Below are positions 1 through 9,465 of a DNA stretch of 64,000 nt, piece by piece; the first letter of the stretch is position 1; every line of letters begins with the position of its first letter. The translations under genes and the position numbers were made by a program. The DNA is from Lepturacanthus savala (Eukaryota > Chordata > Actinopteri > Scombriformes > Trichiuridae): NCBI GenBank assembly GCA_030544235.1, contig CM060465.1, positions 11,403,001 to 11,467,000 of the forward strand. Direction: 5' to 3'. Below the pieces are notes generated by a model. It did not search any database and was not told the DNA's origin. It saw only the letters and a list, made by a program, of their open reading frames with translations.

Positions 1-155
1 GTTGATTAAAATAAAAAAAAAATTAAGAATTAAAATTTAAAATTTTTAAATTAAAACAATACAATTTAAAACAGTTGATTAAAATAAAAAAATAAAAATA
101 AAAAATAAGAATTTTTAACAAGTTACAGTGCAGTGTAGAGTAATTAAGAATGATA

Positions 156-3012
156 TTAGCAGTAGGCAGCATTGAACAGAAAAGTCTTCAACTGTGATTT
201 AAAAGCAGTGAGAGTTGCGGCAGACCTGCAGGTCTCTGGGAGTTTGTTCCAGATCTGTGGGGCATAGAAACTGAACGCTGCTTCTCCATGTTTAGTTCTG
301 ACTCTAGGAACAGAGAGCAGACCTGATCCAGATGATCTAAGAGGTCCGGATGGTTCATAAGGGATCAGCAGATCTGCAATATACCTAGGCCCTAGACCAT
401 TCAGGGCTTTATAAACCAGTAAGAGTATTTTAAAGTGAATTCTTTGGCAGACAGGAAGCCAGTGCAAGGACCTTAGAACTGGAGTGATATGGTCTACTTT
501 TTTAGTCCTAGTCAGGACTCCGGCAGCGGCAGCATTTTGAATCAGCTGCAGCTGTCTGATTGACTTTTTAGAGAAGCCTGTAAAGACCCCGTTGCAGTAC
601 TCTAGTCTACTGAAAATAAAAGCATGGACAAGCTTTTCCAAATCTTGCTGAGACATAAGGCCTTTAATCCTTGATATATTCTTCAGGTGGTAGTAGGCTG
701 ACTTTGTAACGTTTTTTATGTGACTATTGAAATTCAAGTCTGAGTCCATAACTACACCCAGATTTCTAGCTTGGTTTGTAGGCTTTAACATTGCTGATTG
801 AAGATGAGCGCTGACTTTCAATCGTTCTGCCTTGGCTCCAAAAACAATTACCTCAGTTTTATCTTTGTTTAACTGGAGAAAGTTCTGGCACATCCAATCA
901 TTAATTTGTTCAATGCATTTACTCAGTGTTTGTATTGGATTATGATCTCCTGGTGATATACTGATGTAAATTTGTGTGTCATCTGCATAATTATGGTAAC
1001 TTATTTTATTTTCTTTCATAATCTTAGCGAGTGGGAGCATGTAAATGTTGAATAGTAGAGGCCCCAGAATTGAACCTTGGGGGACCCCACAGCTTATGTC
1101 TATATGTTCAGATGTGTAGTTGCCTATAGACACAAAGTAGTCTCTGTCCTTTAAGTAGGATTCAACCCATTTTAGTGCTGTGCCAGTAAGTCCCACCCAG
1201 TTCTCCAGTCGGTGTAATAATATGTTGTGGTCAACCGTGTCAAATGCGGCACTGAGATCCAGTAATACTAAGACTGAAATTTTGCCATTGTCTGTATTTA
1301 TGTGGATGTCATTACAGACCTTAACTAGAGCAGTCTCAGTGCTGTGGTGGGGTCGGAAACCTGACTGGAAGACATCAAAACAGTTGTTCAGTGTCATATA
1401 GTTAGTCAGCTGTCTAAAAACTGCTTTTTCAATTATTTTACTTAAGAACGGAAGGTTTGATATGGGCCTGTAGTTATTCATTACTGTATTGTCCAGATTG
1501 TTCTTTTTTAGCAGTGGCTTGATGACTGCAGTTTTTAGGGCCTGTGGGAACACACCTGACACAAGTGACGTGTTTACAATGTGCAGAAGATCTGAGGTCA
1601 TGCAGTTAGAAACTTTTTAAAAAAGCTTGTTGGCAGAATATCCAGACAGCAAGAGGAGGATTTCAGATGTTGTATAATGTCCTCCAGATTTTTATGGTTG
1701 ATTGGATTAAATTTTGTCATGCCATCACAATTGATTTTGAGTTCACACTGGGACGACACATATCCTGTACCTGGCATGGAGGAGGTGACTGCTTGTCTAA
1801 TTTTGAAAATTTTTTCAGTGAAGAAGGAGGCAAACTCATTGCAGGCTCTGGTGGATACAAGTTCAGGGGCTACTGACACAGGGGGGTTTGTTAGCCTATC
1901 GACAGTAGCAAACAGAGTACGTGAATTATTTTTGTTTTTGGAGATAATGTCAGAGAAAAAGGACTACCTTGCTTTTCTCAATTCAAGATTATAAAGCCTA
2001 AGTTTCTCTTTATAGATGTCATAATGCACCTGAAGATTAGTTTTTCGCCACCTGCGTTCAGCTTTCCGGCATTCTCTTTTACCGATTCTGACCAGCATTT
2101 CATTTCTCCATGGAGATCTCTTTTTGCCAGAGATAATCTTCACTTTCACCGGTGCAAAGGCATCAATAAGATTTGTAACTTTAGTGTTGAAGTTTTCTAA
2201 AAGTTCATTCACTGTAGTGTAGGGGGTGGCAGGTGTCGGAGAGAAAGCCTGGATAAACATTTCTCTAGTGTTATCAGTGATGTACCGTTTTGATATTACC
2301 TCTGTTTGAACACTTCTATGTGTGGAGAAAGTGCTCTTAAAGAACACACAGGAATGGTCAGACAAACCAACATCAGTCACCTCAACCTTAGAAATGTTTA
2401 AACCTTTAGAGATAATTAAATCCAAAGTGTGACCTTTGATATGTGTTGGTTCCCTTACATGTTGAATTAATCCATAATTTTCAAGGACACAACACAGTTC
2501 TTTAGCATCACTTTTTTGATGACTTTTCTGAACTGCTGTCTGTAACCTGCATTGACTTTGACTATGTCATTATTGTTGGTGATTTTAACATTCATGTGGA
2601 TAACGCTCAGGACAGAAGTTCAGAAAAGTCATCAAAAAAGGTCGCACAATATGTTGGTGGCCCGGGGCGAGGAATTTAACTGAAGGGCAACATATTCAAA
2701 TGAATTAAAATGTCCATATAACATCTGTTTGCATTTGAGGGAGACATTAAACAATATGGCAACTCCACCCCCTCTCTTTCCCACCCGAGTTTCACTTATA
2801 AAAGTGAAGTTTGGAGGGGTTGACTCAATGAGCATGGTTGCACTGTTATCTGGGTTCAACCATGTTTCAGTTAAAAACATAAAATCAAGGTTGTGTTGAA
2901 TAATAAAATCATTAATTAAGAAGGTTTTCCCCACTAAGGACCTAACATTTAGTAAGGCCAGACTCAGTGTTTCACAGTTTTCCTCAGCTGGTTGTGGAAG
3001 ACAAGGAAACAC
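156..3012 (-). pseudogene. LINE ORF2 pseudogene: endonuclease and reverse transcriptase
   Basis: The replication protein of the element; it would nick target DNA and copy its own RNA at the nick. The endonuclease half survives in pieces. At 3012-2632 are the LNVRSL and LTETWL motifs. The catalytic VGDFNIHVD motif lies on the opposite strand at about 2568-2600. At 2425-1964 is the LSDHSCVFF motif. The frame continues past an in-frame TAG at about 1964 into 1879-1598, and a one-base shift near 1610-1618 leads into 1601-156. That last segment is a 481-aa RT with NNYRPISNLPFLSKIIEK, LLDLSAAFDTVDHN, GVPQGSILGPLLF, YADDTQIY and the C-terminal thumb/connection region ending at FLFNAAYC. The RT core alone is open, but the whole protein cannot be made. 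The ORF start is uncertain; no convincing ATG was chosen. Confidence 0.88.
2511..2640. repeat. 24-bp perfect inverted repeat flanking an inverted endonuclease segment
   Basis: Positions 2511-2534 and 2617-2640 are exact reverse complements (24 of 24), with an 82-bp spacer. The spacer encodes the endonuclease DFN motif on the plus strand, while everything on both sides reads on the minus strand. A piece of the LINE has therefore been flipped and one arm duplicated, and the endonuclease sequence expected between 2641 and this segment is missing. Confidence 0.9.
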
Positions 3013-3208
3013 TGGAATGTTTCGAGGTTGATATGCTATAATTAATAAGTTGTCTGCTTTAATTGAACCCTTTTTTTCTCATCAGATTAACCGATCTTCT
3101 GTTACCTGTCATCACAGGGATTGAGAAAGCTACCTGAACTCCATAGGGCCCTGACTTTTCCTGGAGAACATTATTGATCTTAGTATTGGAGCCTGGACCC
3201 GGCACATA

Positions 3209-4733
3209 TCAGTCAGACTCACAGATGACATGTTTCAGAGGAGGTGGGGGGGCTCTGTGACTTTTTGATGATGGTTCTTTCCAGCGTGGTGGAGTGGGGG
3301 GGGCTGGACGATAAGGGGGGTTAAGGGAAGAAGGTATGGGTGTTTGGCGTGGTGTAAGTTGGATTCCAATAGTGACAAGTTCATTCATCCTGTCCGTGAA
3401 ATCTGGGAGTGAGGAATCCAGAGAGACTGAGGGGCTGGGCGGGGTCAGGGGGGGTTGCTGGCCTGTTGGGCCTGGGATAGACTCCTCTTGTTGGGGTGAA
3501 GATGATGACGTTGCCTCTTTCTGAGTCAGCTGTCTTACAACAGCTGACTCTGGCGATACCAACTCTTCTCCAGAGGGTTGTCTTATCAGTTGTTTTGTCA
3601 GTTGTTTTGGAACATCTTGCCTCTTGTCCTTGGCAAGGGCTGCTTGTGCCTGACGCACAAAATAGAGCATGTTGGAGCCTAATAGCTGTACTCCTGATTT
3701 GTTGAGGCAAGATCCATTTGTCTTAAAGAGATGTCTGCGTTCCCAGAAAATGTTGAAATTGTCAATAAAATTCACAGATTGAGTGGCACACGCATCTTTG
3801 AGCCATCGGTTGAGCATCATCAGCCTGCTGAATCTCTCATCTCCTCCTCGAACTGTTGGTAGCGGCCCACTGATGAACACCCTAGGATTCAGGGATTTAA
3901 TTTTGTTCAGCAAATCAATAAAGTCCTGTTTCAATAACTCTGATTTTTGCTTGACAACATCAAGGGCTCCTGTGTGTATGACCAGAGATTTGACTGTTGG
4001 ATGCTCAGCAGCGATCCCCAGAATTCTCTGAGATATCCGACACCATGTCATTGGTAAAACAGAGTACTTTGGTGGTTTTCTTGGTGCAAAAGCGTTTTAT
4101 CTCCTTCACGGCTGCATCGCCCCCTACTATCAGCGTTTGAGGCCCAGTAGTTAGCTCTTCCTGCAGCCTTTTATTATATTTTATTTTTTTTGATTCAGAC
4201 TCATACCTTTCTCTTATGCTGGGATAGGAGCTTTCTTTTGGGGAGTCAGGGTCTTGTAAAAGTGGAGCAAATCTGTTCTCTAGTAGAATCCCTGTGTTTT
4301 GGGACGATTTGCTCTTACTTTTTGTTGTAGCCACAGTCCAGAGCTGTTTTCTCCTCGGTACTGGTGTTGAAGAAACACTCCTGCGCAACGGCAATGAAGG
4401 CCACTCAGCTTCATCAAGAGTCTTTGGGTGCAGGATTCTGCCTGTTAGCCGGCTTTCCATGCGGGGAAGCGATTTATCTTTACACGTTTTATGCTTTGGC
4501 TTTGCACCAAGAGAGTTCCAGGAAGGACTGCTGGTTAAGTCCTGATTCTTGGTGGTGCTAAGTAGCTGACTGTTAGCCTGCTCCTTTCCACTGATTTGGG
4601 TCATCGGAAGAGTGGTTTCATTCCCATATTGACCATTTACCTCCCAGTTTACTTCAAGCCGCTGAACTTTCATCTCCAGTACTGTTATCATCTGGAGAAG
4701 TTTGTAGTAGTCGTCCTCGGAGAAGGGAGGCAT
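3209..4733 (-). pseudogene. LINE ORF1 pseudogene, SGNH/GDSL-esterase-like
   Basis: The first ORF of the L2-type element, in two frames: 4733-4005 (242 aa) and 4051-3209 (280 aa). The N-terminus is short and leucine-rich (LLQMITVLEMKVQRLEV), which could pair as a coiled coil. A charged linker follows, then the esterase-like domain: a degenerate nucleophile block (TLIVGGDAAVKEI), the block IHTGALDVVKQ, ISGPLPTVRGG, NFIDNFNIFWERRHLF and LNKSGVQLL. The C-terminal ~110 residues are rich in proline, serine and glutamine. ORF1 proteins of this class bind element RNA; the role of their esterase fold is not settled. The frames switch near 4025-4030, in a short AG run where about two bases appear to be missing. 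The block-I serine position and the terminal D-x-x-H positions do not look intact here, so catalysis is unlikely even without the frameshift. Confidence 0.85.
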
Positions 4734-4870
4734 CTTGCTGCTAATTAGCTTTGGTTAGCGGCACTTCTCAGTCCCAGTCGCTATAGTGCAGGCTTATGCT
4801 GCTGATAGGCCGCACTCAATGACAAGGTCATAAAAATGTCCAAAAGTAACAGTATCCAACTGTATTAATA

Positions 4871-5927
4871 AAAAAAACAGTAGTCCTGATGATTAGTAGG
4901 TATCCAGGAGCATTTCCTGTTATCTCCCACAGAGAAAAGCACAAATATAAGCGGAAAAATGCAGCAGAGGCAAGAGCAAAGCAGAAAAGCGTCTGCGTCT
5001 GCACTGTCAGTAAGTACATCAGAATTCTATTTATTTCAATACCTGTATGCATCCTTGCATATAAATCTGCATAAGTCATCTGGCTTAAGAGTTGATTTTC
5101 TGGCTTAAGAAAATCAACTCTGGCTTAAGAGTTGATTTTCACTCTTGTTAAATATAAAGTCACATTAGAAACATTTAAATCTGGATAGCAAGACAAATCA
5201 TAAAGGTGATATATCCTGTGCGTTTTGAATACAGAACCATTGATCTTTGGTCTGATGTTCCAAATAAAACAATCAAATGATTAATTTCTACTGATGGCAC
5301 ACATTGGAACCACAATTTTACAGAAATTGTATTTTTTTTTCTTGGGACTGATCATCCTCCTGCTGGGATCTGGCTTTATATTTACAGCCTTTGAGCCCCG
5401 GCTTACATCGGTAAACACTCGTATACTGCAGTCCCACGTGTCCCCCGTGAGCCAAAAAATTTTATGGCTGATGATGACTTTAATCACTCCCGAGATAATG
5501 CGTCAGATGTAAAAAACGATGAGATACAGACAGAGATAAGAAAGCATCGCCCCTTCCCCCTGGGAGTTTTCTGTTCAACAGACACCGCGATGCCAAATGA
5601 AAGCAGCTTTACTCTGTGCAGAGGGCCACATCATGTCATTTGTAATCTCTCTGGCTGAGAAGGTCTTTCTGGCCTGTGTAAGATGGAGGTAAAAGAAAAT
5701 AGCACCATTAATATTTTATTTATTTTGCCCTTGCCTAGTGTGTCCCCGCTTGCACACGGGGTACGATCAGTAAAGGTGGTGGGGGATTTGTTGGTTGGTA
5801 AATTTCTCTTCCTGTGGGTGTCACTGTTACCACATCTGAGGCGGCGAGCCTCCTCCAATGGCCCCTGCTGCACTAATGACTTATGGTGGCGGCTGTGCAT
5901 GGCCTGCCAGATTTCTGCAACACTGAA
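4871..5927. other. Non-coding stretch, no gene recognised
   Basis: Unique-looking AT-rich DNA between the LINE and the CA microsatellite. Apart from the structured repeat at 5080-5140 I see no gene, transposon end or RNA gene. Open frames here are short and lack coding features. Confidence 0.5.
5080..5140. repeat. Alternating direct/inverted 20-bp repeat (hairpin former)
   Basis: Three consecutive 20-bp units begin with TGGCTTAAGA (5081, 5101, 5121). In units 1 and 3 the second half is GTTGATTTTC; in unit 2 it is the reverse complement. GAGTTGATTTTC at 5089-5100 can therefore pair with GAAAATCAACTC at 5109-5120, and that arm can equally pair with 5129-5140. Each hairpin has an 8-nt loop. Confidence 0.85.
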
Positions 5928-5958
5928 CACACACACACATCCAAACACATGTCCTGGA

Positions 5959-6050
<92 letters not shown>

Positions 6051-6056
6051 CACACA
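5928..6056. repeat. CA/TG dinucleotide microsatellite
   Basis: An interrupted CA tract, nearly pure from 5961 to 6044, with a GC interruption and a short continuation to 6056. The long CACACA or VCVCVC open frames that cross it are artefacts of the repeat. Confidence 0.97.
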
Positions 6057-6090
6057 GTTGTGCTCTATGCATGTGTGTGCATGCACACAC

Positions 6091-6416
6091 ACTCCCAGCG
6101 TGTGAATCTGTTAAGGCGGAACTTCGGCTTTGCTTTCACTTTTTAGACACAGAGGGAAGACAAGCAAGCATTTGCTTTAAAATAGCTGCAATAGTAAGTA
6201 CATTTCACAGCTTTGAAGAGTCAGGAGAAGCCCTGCTGGTGTAAGTGAGCTTTGCATTACCGGCCTGCATGAGCTTTATAAATGGTCTGATTCACTGATA
6301 TGTCCTTTACTCTTCTACAAACACAGATTTTTTGTTTTTTTTATACAAAAATGGATTTATTTTGTGGAATTTCCTTTCCTCTCCATGATCGCTTCTCATT
6401 CAGGCAGCTCTGATAT
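6091..6416. other. Non-coding stretch, nothing recognised
   Basis: No gene, repeat family or structural element was recognised between the microsatellite and the transposon end at 6417. Confidence 0.5.
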
Positions 6417-7284
6417 ACAGCTCTGGAAAAAATAAGAGACCATTGCACTTTTTTTGTCTGAAATCAGCATCTTTACATGTATTACATTCATTCCATTCCA
6501 GCGTGTTGAATTCCAACACAGAAAAAAATAAAAACTTAAAAAAACTAAATATTGTTTAATGCGCTGCAAAAAATGTAATCTTATCAGGTGAAAATATCTT
6601 GTATTCAATACATTAGTCATTACTACATTAGTCCAACATTGAGAAGAATTATCTTGAGCTGGCAGATAATTTAGCTTATTTCAAGTTTTTCCAATATATG
6701 AGATAAAAAGTCAGAATTGTGAAATAAAAAATGTGATCTTATTGTAAGAAAACAAGACTAAATTGACCAAATTCAAGAAAAAACTTGAAATAAACAAAAT
6801 TATCCGCCAATGGAATAAGATATTTCAAGATAATTATTAATTATTATTATAATGTTGGACTAATTGTACTGAAAACAGGATAATTTCACTTATTTTCACA
6901 ATAACCGGGACATCATATTGTTAAAAATCACACTTCTTTTTCTTATGTCATCTCTCCTGTTTTGTAAATCGAAGGTTAATAAATAGTATGGATATCTATA
7001 ATGTATTTCTCTACATACAAAAGAGGAGATATTTTTTTAGATTTTGTACTTGTTATCTATATGTAAATGCTTACTATTCCAGCCCACTTAAGATCAAATT
7101 GTGCTGAATGTGGCCCATGAACTAAACTGAGTTTGACACCACTGCTCTAAATGATAATATTTTTATTTGGAATTTGGAATGTTGTCAATTAGTTTATAGA
7201 CTCAAACAAAAATGTTCCTTTTGTCCAAACACATACCTATAAGTATTAAAATCAGAAAAACTGATAATTTTGCAGTGGTCTCTT
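6417..7284. mobile_element. Non-autonomous Tc1-like DNA transposon with nested repeats
   Basis: The left end reads ACAGCTCTGGAAAAAATAAG then AGACCATTGCAC, a terminal sequence I recognise from fish Tc1-type elements. The right end (about 7270-7284) is GCAGTGGTCTCTTAT, the reverse complement of the inner part of that terminus, so the outermost right terminus is truncated. The interior has no transposase. Two other repeats seem to be nested: an AT-rich MITE-like segment at about 6560-6900 (paired TTTTTCTTGAAAT-type and AATATCTTG motifs, roughly inverted), and a hAT-type terminus near 7078-7140 (GAGTTTGACACCACTG). The family names are from memory and would need a repeat-library search. Confidence 0.6.
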
Positions 7285-8059
7285 ATGAGAGACGGTGGCA
7301 GTGGATCTCTAGAGCAATATTTTTAGTAGTACCCCCCGTCCCTCAGTGCAGACAGTCACCTTGCCAACGCTCGGGACGGCACCACCTGTCAGGGCTCGCC
7401 TTGGGCCCCAGACTGAGCCCTCTCCGGTCGAGACTGGATTTTGCTGTGGATCAGTGGGGTTTACGCGGACTAACAGACTGCCACTGTATACCGCAAGTAC
7501 GCTTTGCAAAAAACTCTGTTTGTGCTGCCCCTCATCTCTGCTCTACCTGCTTCAATCCTGACGGGGACAAGACAGGAGGGAGTCAGTAGCCGCAGTGGGA
7601 GGGGATTTCTACTTCGTCATAGTGGCTTTATACAGCCTTTTTTAAGTGCTTAAAAAAGATAACCGTTCCCTTGCTTTGCCAGATGATTTATAATAGGATT
7701 TTAATAACATATGGACTTGGTGATTTTTTTTTTCCATTGCAGCTTGTGTTATGTCTAATGAACTTGACCTTTACATAGAGCATAAGGTTTGGTCATTATT
7801 GTGGATCAAAGGAGATTGGACAACAGCTGTTGCAATGACATATGACAACCTTTGCCTGACCTTGTGCAACCATGCATGTATTTTTCGGAATCAGTTAACC
7901 GGGGTGTGAAGCACAGCTGCCATAAGAATTTTTTATGTTTTAAAGTCGATATAATGTTTTGAGGTGCACTTCTGAGGAAGATGGATTCCTCTTCTTTTTC
8001 TATATTCTCTCACTGACAGTAACCAATGAATTTTGATTAAAACAACATTAAAACAACAG
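7285..8059. other. Non-coding stretch with a GC-richer patch
   Basis: The segment about 7330-7600 is clearly more GC-rich than its surroundings and has open frames on both strands of up to 125 codons, but none resembles a known family and there is no splice or domain evidence. It may be an unrecognised old repeat. The rest is unremarkable AT-rich DNA. Confidence 0.4.
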
Positions 8060-8430
8060 TCTAGAGTCACGCTAGCAGCTGTGCGAGACTCTAGGCGGCC
8101 CAGGCACAGGGGTGCTTAGCACTAAATGTTAATGTCAGCATGCTAACATGCTAACAATGAGGTAATTAACATGCTGATTGTCTCGTTGACCATCTTCGTT
8201 TTAGCATTTGCTGATGGCTGTGGCAGTGGCTTCCTTTACTTGACGATGAGGCTAGATGAAAAGATCACCAAATTTATTCAAATTAATCCCGAGGGGAACA
8301 TAAATGTCTGTACTAAGTTTTGCAGCTACCCATTAAATAGATGAGTAGACCTGTCACCACAAACCATGAATGTCAAACTCTTGGTAGTGCCAGAGGAAAG
8401 ATCATCAAAGTGATTAGGATTCATTGCCTC
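8060..8430 (+). repeat. Old dispersed fish repeat (GCATGCTAACATGC type)
   Basis: Contains AGCATGCTAACATGCTAAC, then phrases such as GATCACCAAATTTATTCAAA, GAACATAAATGTCTGTAC and AAGATCATCAAAGTGATTAG. These recur in a degenerate form about 100-130 bp apart inside this segment. A related degenerate copy lies in reverse orientation at 58600-59120. No coding capacity; identification is by resemblance only. Confidence 0.5.
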
Positions 8431-8585
8431 AAAATCCTTCTGGTGTTGCTCCTTGGTAATGTGGCACTGTTTGATGCCTCTCTGTTATGTTGTCCTATGT
8501 TGTTTTTTATTTGTCTCAAAATCATGACCAACACACTATGAAATTTTCATAAAGATAATAAATTAAATCTAAAAATGAAACCATG

Positions 8586-9465
8586 AATCTCTGTAATGAT
8601 TCACTTTAACATTTTGATTCACGATTAGTGGGTGGTGATTTGATTCAATGATGATATTTGTTCGTTTAGAATGATATGATTCAAAGAATTCAACTTTTTA
8701 GCCAAAAATTCAACCTTCAAGTTTCCTAGATTCCTGTTGTTTCTTGTAAGGAAGTCGGGTATAAATTAATTCTGGATATAAAACGACCAAGTAAATAATT
8801 AATAGCAAATGAATTCAAATTTTATTTGGATAAAGTGTAACCAACATCTTAACCTGCTATTTCTGCTGTTGGTTTTACAACATATAATGCAAGAACAGTT
8901 TGTAATATATACCTCGGATGATTGTGAAAACACACAGGTTGTTTGAAAAGAATCTGTGATATACATCAAAAGTTAAATCAGCATTGAATTCACAAAGATG
9001 CATTAAATCAGCCCATAGTCAGATTTTTTTTAATAATTAATGTCTTGTGATATATACCCTGTATGATTATGAAGATATCATAAATTGTTTGAAAAAAAAG
9101 CTGTAAAATATGTGTTGAATATCCAATATCAAACCAATTTAACTGTGGTTCCACCATGCTACCGCAGGGTTCATTGTCTCTTGGTGCATGCTTATAACGA
9201 TAGAGAGGCAGACTGAATTGAGTAACACTTAATGTTTTCTTTATCTTCAACACTTCCATATACGTAAAGTCTGTCTTGCTTAAATCGAATATGTTATGTC
9301 CTTGTATCAATACAATCGCTTCATTACCTTTTAAATCAATGTTAGATCGATATACTGTATGTCGTCCAAAAAGGCCAACTGCGCAAAGATTGATATCGTT
9401 GGATTGCAGGAATATAAATCGATACATCAATGTAGTAGATGAATCGTTACACCCCTAATCTCTGT
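8586..9465. mobile_element. Candidate non-autonomous hAT-like element
   Basis: The right terminus, GAATCGTTACACCCCT ending at 9456, is the hAT-like AGGGGTGTAACGATTC end seen on the other strand. The same 9 bp, AATCTCTGT, occur at 8586-8594 and 9457-9465, consistent with an 8-bp target duplication. The left terminus is degenerate (TAATGATTCA). Two diverged internal copies (about 8905-8970 and 9045-9110) share the pattern ATATATACC, GATGATT and TTGTTTGAAAA. No transposase is present. The call rests on one good end and the flanking repeat. Confidence 0.42.

Larger units (their letters stand above)
1..4870 (-). mobile_element. L2/CR1-type non-LTR retrotransposon (LINE), nearly full length, inactive
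   Basis: A LINE read on the minus strand. It carries an ORF1 with an SGNH/GDSL-esterase-like domain (3209-4733), then an apurinic-type endonuclease plus reverse transcriptase ORF2 (156-3012). The ORF pair, the RT motifs (SAAFDTVDHN, GVPQGSILGP, YADDTQIY) and the esterase-type ORF1 are typical of the L2/CR1 group common in fish. The 3' end is the A/T-rich tail at about 1-155, where a GTTGATTAAAAT-type motif occurs at 1-12 and again near 74. The 5' leader runs upstream of the ORF1 ATG (4733) to roughly 4870; that edge is approximate. The copy is dead: two frameshifts, an in-frame stop, and an inverted segment with a deletion inside the endonuclease. The 3' target-site duplication cannot be seen because the tail meets the window edge. 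Confidence 0.9.

Noticed and set aside
4294..4561. Plus-strand frames in the ORF1 region
   Set aside because: Antisense shadows of the LINE ORF1.
5631..6146. Several long open frames on both strands
   Set aside because: Produced by the CA microsatellite in all frames (HTHTHT, VCVCVC).
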